Assembly: GCA_002898555.1 (NCBI GenBank)
Contig: BEHR01000020.1
Location: 1 to 62,145 of the forward strand
Reading direction: 5' to 3'
DNA from: a bacterium HR15
GTDB lineage: Bacteria > Armatimonadota > Fimbriimonadia > Fimbriimonadales > GBS-DC
DNA length: 62,145 nucleotides
Of the stretch, positions 59,046-62,145 are shown one piece after another; position 1 is the stretch's first letter, and the number at the start of each line of letters is the position of its first letter. The notes under the pieces are model-generated. The model made no database searches, was not told the origin of the DNA, and saw only the letters and a program-made list of their open reading frames with translations. The position numbers and the translations under genes were made by a program.

Positions 59046-61646
59046 TTATCGCGTCTCGGCTGATCTGCGAATGTAGAGCGGGTTGGTGAACGAGAGAGGG
59101 AAAGTGCCCGGATAAAGAGCCGTAAAGCGGTCTCCTCTAACCAGCAGAATAAGCCAGCTCGTTTCTTTATTCTGGGGGACGGGGATGGTAATGTCCAGCG
59201 TCCGCTGGAAGTTCAGAGGGGCGTTTTCGGGCTGGTTGAGGGGCAGCTCTTGCACCACCTCGCCGTTCACAATCACTTGCAGCGTGTTGACCCGTACCCA
59301 CGAGGGCGCACGCACCTCGATATTCAGGCGGATTCGGTTGCCACGCAAGGGAACAGTCTCGCCTATTCGATAGGTGCGCCGTGGGTTCGCCGGATCGGTT
59401 GCGGTGAAGGTCAGCACCGCGCCACCACACACCACCACATCCCCTCGGCGCAGTGCCTCGGTCAGGTTGCGTGGGGTCACGCGGCGCGGCTCGCGATGCC
59501 CAAAATAGATATAGGTACGAGGGAAGCCCGGCTCCAACCGATAAGCGTGGTGGCTATCGGTATTGCCCATCGCCAGATAGCGCTTGCCTTGATTGAGGAA
59601 ATGGAACCAATCCCGCATGACCTGCTGCGCCATGTTCACATCAGTGCCGTTGAACACCTCGATGGCGTCGAAATTATCCGCGAACTCATTTGCCCGCTTA
59701 ATCTCGCCCGTTTGAGGGTCCAGCCCCACATAGGCGAAGTAGCCCATACCTCCTGAACGCGGGTGATTTACCTGCACAATCACATCGCCGTCGTAGTTTT
59801 TGCGCGCCGCTTCGAAAATCTGCGCCGCGTTCAGGTCATACCAGACCACCGCACCGTTGTTCGGCAGGCTTGGGTCATACCGCTGGGGATAGGCGTTGAA
59901 GTGTCCCAACGCCCAGATAGGGGTAATCTCCGTGCCCACGATGGAGGTAATTAGGTGCTGCACGCCCAGCTGGCGAATCACGGGCATATAATCGGTGTTC
60001 ACATCGTGGTCAGTAGCCGTGAGGATTTGCACACCGGCCGCCAGGTACGCTTTCACCTTGTCAGCCAGATAGTCGTTCGAGTCGGGCGAGGGAATTGCGT
60101 GCACATGGAAATCGCCACTGAGATAACCAGGCATTGGTGCGGTCTGCTGCAACACGGCTTCGAACCGCTCCTGTGTATCAGATTGCAGAGTGATCTCTCG
60201 TTGCGCTATCTCATATTCGAAGCCGCGTGTGAGCGTGACGCGATACCTGCCCGGCTCCACCTGCAGTATCTCGTCGCCTTTCAGACTGAAGTGGACGCGC
60301 TCAAACCGCCCGAAATCGCCTTCCTCGCCATACAGCACCCGCTCCGCATTAGGCAGTTTGCCGCCGAGCCGATCGAACACCACCGCACAGGGCGATGGGC
60401 GTCGCCGCTCGTCCAACACACGAATGGCGAGCAAAGCGGGCGCAGCCAGCTGCACCTGAACGGGCTGTTCGCTGGGCAAACGCACCGTGAACTCCTGGGG
60501 GCTGTGATGATCGGCAAACACCATGCCGCGCCACTCGCCTTCGGGCAGACGGGCAGTAAACTCACCTCGCGAATCGGTCAGTGCCAGGGTGGTGAACCGA
60601 TCCTCGTTGCCTGCCCGCTCGAACAGATAGACCCGCGCGTCTGGCACGGGCTTGCCGTTGTTGTTCACCACGCGCCCGCGCAGGGTGTGCAGCTCTTCCT
60701 GGACGCTCTGTAAGCGTCGCTTCTCGCGCCGAATCGTCTCCAACTCGCCATCCGACACGGTGAGTGCCCAACGCACCGTCACTTCACCCGCGGGCGGTAC
60801 GGGCGCGTTGTTCAGCAAGGTAATCAGGTAAATCTCTTCCGCTTTCTGAATTTGACCGAAGTCACCTTCTAAAGGGTAGACGCCATAGGCGAGGCGGGAG
60901 CCAGCGTTGGCAACGAAGGGGAACGATGCCCGAATGGTGGACAGCAACCCCATCAGTGGAGGACCAGCCGCTTTGCGCAGGGCAGCGGCTGCGCTGCCAA
61001 ACGGTGGTAGGTACATGCGCATGCCCTCCCCTTGAATCCAGCCCAGCACCAGCGTGTAATTTTGGGGCTTGCCTGTGGTGTTAATCAGTTTGCCCTCGAT
61101 CAGCAGCGTGGGTGTGTCGGGCGGGAGCGTGTAGGTGAGAATGACTTTCAGTCCGATGGGATTGCTGGGCACACGCAGCGCCTGATCGACAATCGGGAAC
61201 CGCTCATCGACCGCCTCCACCTGTACCACAGCCGGCTTGTCCTCACCGCCTGCGGAAACGATGGTCACCTTCTCCGCACGCAGCGTGCGAGCGTTCATCA
61301 GCCCGCGTGCGTCGAACGCGCCCAGAAACATTTCGCCCAGCAGGTCCGCGTCATGCCCACCCTCGTTCAGAATGGCGTCCAGCAAGCGACCACCATATCG
61401 GGAATAGCCCGAAGTGGGTCGCGCCCCCGCCACCACGAAGGTCACTTGATGATTGCGCAGCACCATATCGCCGGGCTTACCTTCGGCTTTCGGACCACCG
61501 GGCAGGTCAGCCTCTTTAGCAATCACCGCTTCCGCAACACCTTGCGGGGGAATGGGAATGGGTTTGAGCGGGCGTCCAGTGTCGTGCGCCAGAGCGCACA
61601 CTGCTATTAGCCACAGCCAGCCCAGCCAGCCTGCTCGCGCTTTCAT
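59046..61646 (-). CDS. Exported CehA/McbA-type PHP-domain metallohydrolase
   Basis: 866 residues with a signal peptide (1-20, ending ALA-HD). Residues about 335-500 contain two carboxypeptidase-regulatory-like beta domains (LRGRVVNNNGKPVPDARVYL). The PHP barrel follows: SGDFHVHAIPSPDSN (about 510), LTATDHDVN, IVGTEITP, GHFNAYP, VQVNHPRSGG and MGNTDSHHAY, the expected metal-binding His and Asp set. Known relatives cleave phosphate esters or carbaryl-type esters. The substrate is unknown. It is the last gene before tRNA-Trp on this strand. Confidence 0.88.
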   Translation of the reverse strand: MKARAGWLGWLWLIAVCALAHDTGRPLKPIPIPPQGVAEAVIAKEADLPGGPKAEGKPGDMVLRNHQVTFVVAGARPTSGYSRYGGRLLDAILNEGGHDADLLGEMFLGAFDARGLMNARTLRAEKVTIVSAGGEDKPAVVQVEAVDERFPIVDQALRVPSNPIGLKVILTYTLPPDTPTLLIEGKLINTTGKPQNYTLVLGWIQGEGMRMYLPPFGSAAAALRKAAGPPLMGLLSTIRASFPFVANAGSRLAYGVYPLEGDFGQIQKAEEIYLITLLNNAPVPPAGEVTVRWALTVSDGELETIRREKRRLQSVQEELHTLRGRVVNNNGKPVPDARVYLFERAGNEDRFTTLALTDSRGEFTARLPEGEWRGMVFADHHSPQEFTVRLPSEQPVQVQLAAPALLAIRVLDERRRPSPCAVVFDRLGGKLPNAERVLYGEEGDFGRFERVHFSLKGDEILQVEPGRYRVTLTRGFEYEIAQREITLQSDTQERFEAVLQQTAPMPGYLSGDFHVHAIPSPDSNDYLADKVKAYLAAGVQILTATDHDVNTDYMPVIRQLGVQHLITSIVGTEITPIWALGHFNAYPQRYDPSLPNNGAVVWYDLNAAQIFEAARKNYDGDVIVQVNHPRSGGMGYFAYVGLDPQTGEIKRANEFADNFDAIEVFNGTDVNMAQQVMRDWFHFLNQGKRYLAMGNTDSHHAYRLEPGFPRTYIYFGHREPRRVTPRNLTEALRRGDVVVCGGAVLTFTATDPANPRRTYRIGETVPLRGNRIRLNIEVRAPSWVRVNTLQVIVNGEVVQELPLNQPENAPLNFQRTLDITIPVPQNKETSWLILLVRGDRFTALYPGTFPLSFTNPLYIRRSAETR

Positions 61647-61716
61647 CGCTGTATCTCCCCAAATGGGCAGCTGTAGCGCATAGAGTTTATTCGTCCTCCT
61701 CTATGCGCAATAAAAA

Positions 61717-61793
61717 TGGCAGGGGCGGCCGGATTCGAACCGACGACCTTCGGTTTTGGAGACCGACGCTCTACCAGCCTGAGCTACGCCCCT
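61717..61793 (-). tRNA. tRNA-Trp(CCA)
   Basis: The minus strand folds as a cloverleaf: acceptor AGGGGCG/CGCCCCT, anticodon stem TCGGT/ACCGA with loop CTCCAAA (anticodon CCA), T arm GTCGGTTCGAATCCGGC, discriminator G and an encoded CCA (61719-61717). It follows rpmG by 6 nt, so it is probably co-transcribed with tuf and rpmG. Confidence 0.95.
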
Positions 61794-61799
61794 GCACGC

Positions 61800-61964
61800 T
61801 CACTTCGCTTCGCGATGCATCACATGTTTTCGGCAACGCGGGCAATATTTCCGCAGCTCCAACCGGTCGCGTTGCCGCTCACGATGCTTCGTGGTCGTGT
61901 AGTTCCGATTCTTGCACTCGGTACACGCGAGAACAATGATTACACGCTTACTGACTGTTGCCAT
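61800..61964 (-). CDS. rpmG: 50S ribosomal protein L33
   Basis: 54 residues, starting [20 protein letters not shown] and ending HVMHREAK. Two Cys pairs (CTEC and CPRC) form the zinc ribbon of the zinc-binding L33 type. GGAGGT lies 7 nt before the ATG. It is placed between tuf and tRNA-Trp, as in many bacteria. Confidence 0.95.
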   Translation of the reverse strand: MATVSKRVIIVLACTECKNRNYTTTKHRERQRDRLELRKYCPRCRKHVMHREAK

Positions 61965-62045
61965 CTTATTATACCTCCATGTGAGCGATGCGGGTTCCCG
62001 CCTCGCACTGGGTGATTCAGACAGTGGGAGCGGTGCCGACGGACA

Positions 62046-62145
62046 CTAATCCAGGATGTCCGTTACCACACCTGCACCAACCGTCCGACCACCCTCACGA
62101 ATCGCAAAACGCAAACCCTTCTCTATCGCCACAGGACTGATCAAC
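62046..62145 (-). CDS. tuf: Elongation factor Tu, C-terminal end (partial)
   Basis: The last 32 codons are visible and end [20 protein letters not shown] then AGVVTDILD, the invariant C-terminus of EF-Tu domain III. The rest of the gene lies beyond the right edge. Confidence 0.96.
   Translation of the reverse strand, partial: LISPVAIEKGLRFAIREGGRTVGAGVVTDILD

Overview
The window looks like a stretch of chromosome from a GC-rich, free-living, flagellated bacterium, most likely an Armatimonadota-type organism. That placement is inferred from the combination of features: a PEP-CTERM protein, exported proteins ending in dockerin-like GDVNGDGCVDDAD repeats, several DUF1559/H-X9-DG type pseudopilins, a DUF4058 protein, a RemA homologue and an UPF0182 protein. 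No rRNA is present to settle it. No CRISPR array, integrase, transposase or prophage was seen.

Layout. 1-5 kb: the tail of a surface-polysaccharide locus (Wzx-type flippase, GT-C membrane protein), then a zinc-ribbon membrane protein, an O-methyltransferase and a VOC protein. 5-9.1 kb: a short degenerate ClpC paralogue followed by full-length clpC, whose leader carries two tiny ORFs; a strong terminator closes the unit. 9.2-13.1 kb (minus): PEP-CTERM protein, remA (DUF370), fliA, a small membrane protein and glgA. 13.1-15 kb (minus): a hypothetical gene, tRNA-Thr(CGT) and a DUF1611 protein. 15.2-23.5 kb (plus): large exported proteins, including a glycoside-hydrolase-like protein and an AT-richer HEAT-repeat protein. 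23.5-26.7 kb (minus): lacI-type regulator, def, fmt and SRAP gene. 26.8-31.4 kb: D-aminoacylase, DNA methyltransferase, WecG/TagA transferase and Fe-ADH. 31.5-35.3 kb: LCP protein, pilin-like protein, then secE-nusG-rplK-rplA. 35.4-44.2 kb: another prepilin, UPF0182, a GH20-type enzyme, a FAH-family protein and greA. 44.4-49.2 kb: flagellin with a clear FliA-type promoter, lysS, and a GT4 gene with a long structured leader. 49.2-55.9 kb: CAP protein, comF, BON-like protein, DUF4058, UbiB kinase, CDGSH protein and a Ser/Thr kinase with TPRs. 55.9-61.6 kb (minus): two large exported proteins. 61.7-62.1 kb (minus): tRNA-Trp, rpmG and the 3' end of tuf.

How parts connect. FliA (10.4-11.2 kb) probably transcribes the flagellin gene, which has a TAAA-N16-TCCGATAA promoter. 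remA lies directly behind fliA, and its 3' end overlaps three GGGGGAAATTT-like repeats spaced exactly 21 bp, just upstream of the -35 box of the PEP-CTERM gene. A related block sits at the same place before the exported-protein gene at 20274. This suggests a RemA-type matrix regulon controlling surface proteins.

Other notable points are a dispersed palindromic element found inside two coding regions and one intergenic region, several promoters whose -10 box sits 6-10 nt before the start codon (leaderless mRNAs), and a split of the usual tuf-trnW-rpmG / secE-nusG-rplKA cluster into two distant, opposite halves. Functional statements rest on motif recognition from the translated sequence; no database search was run.
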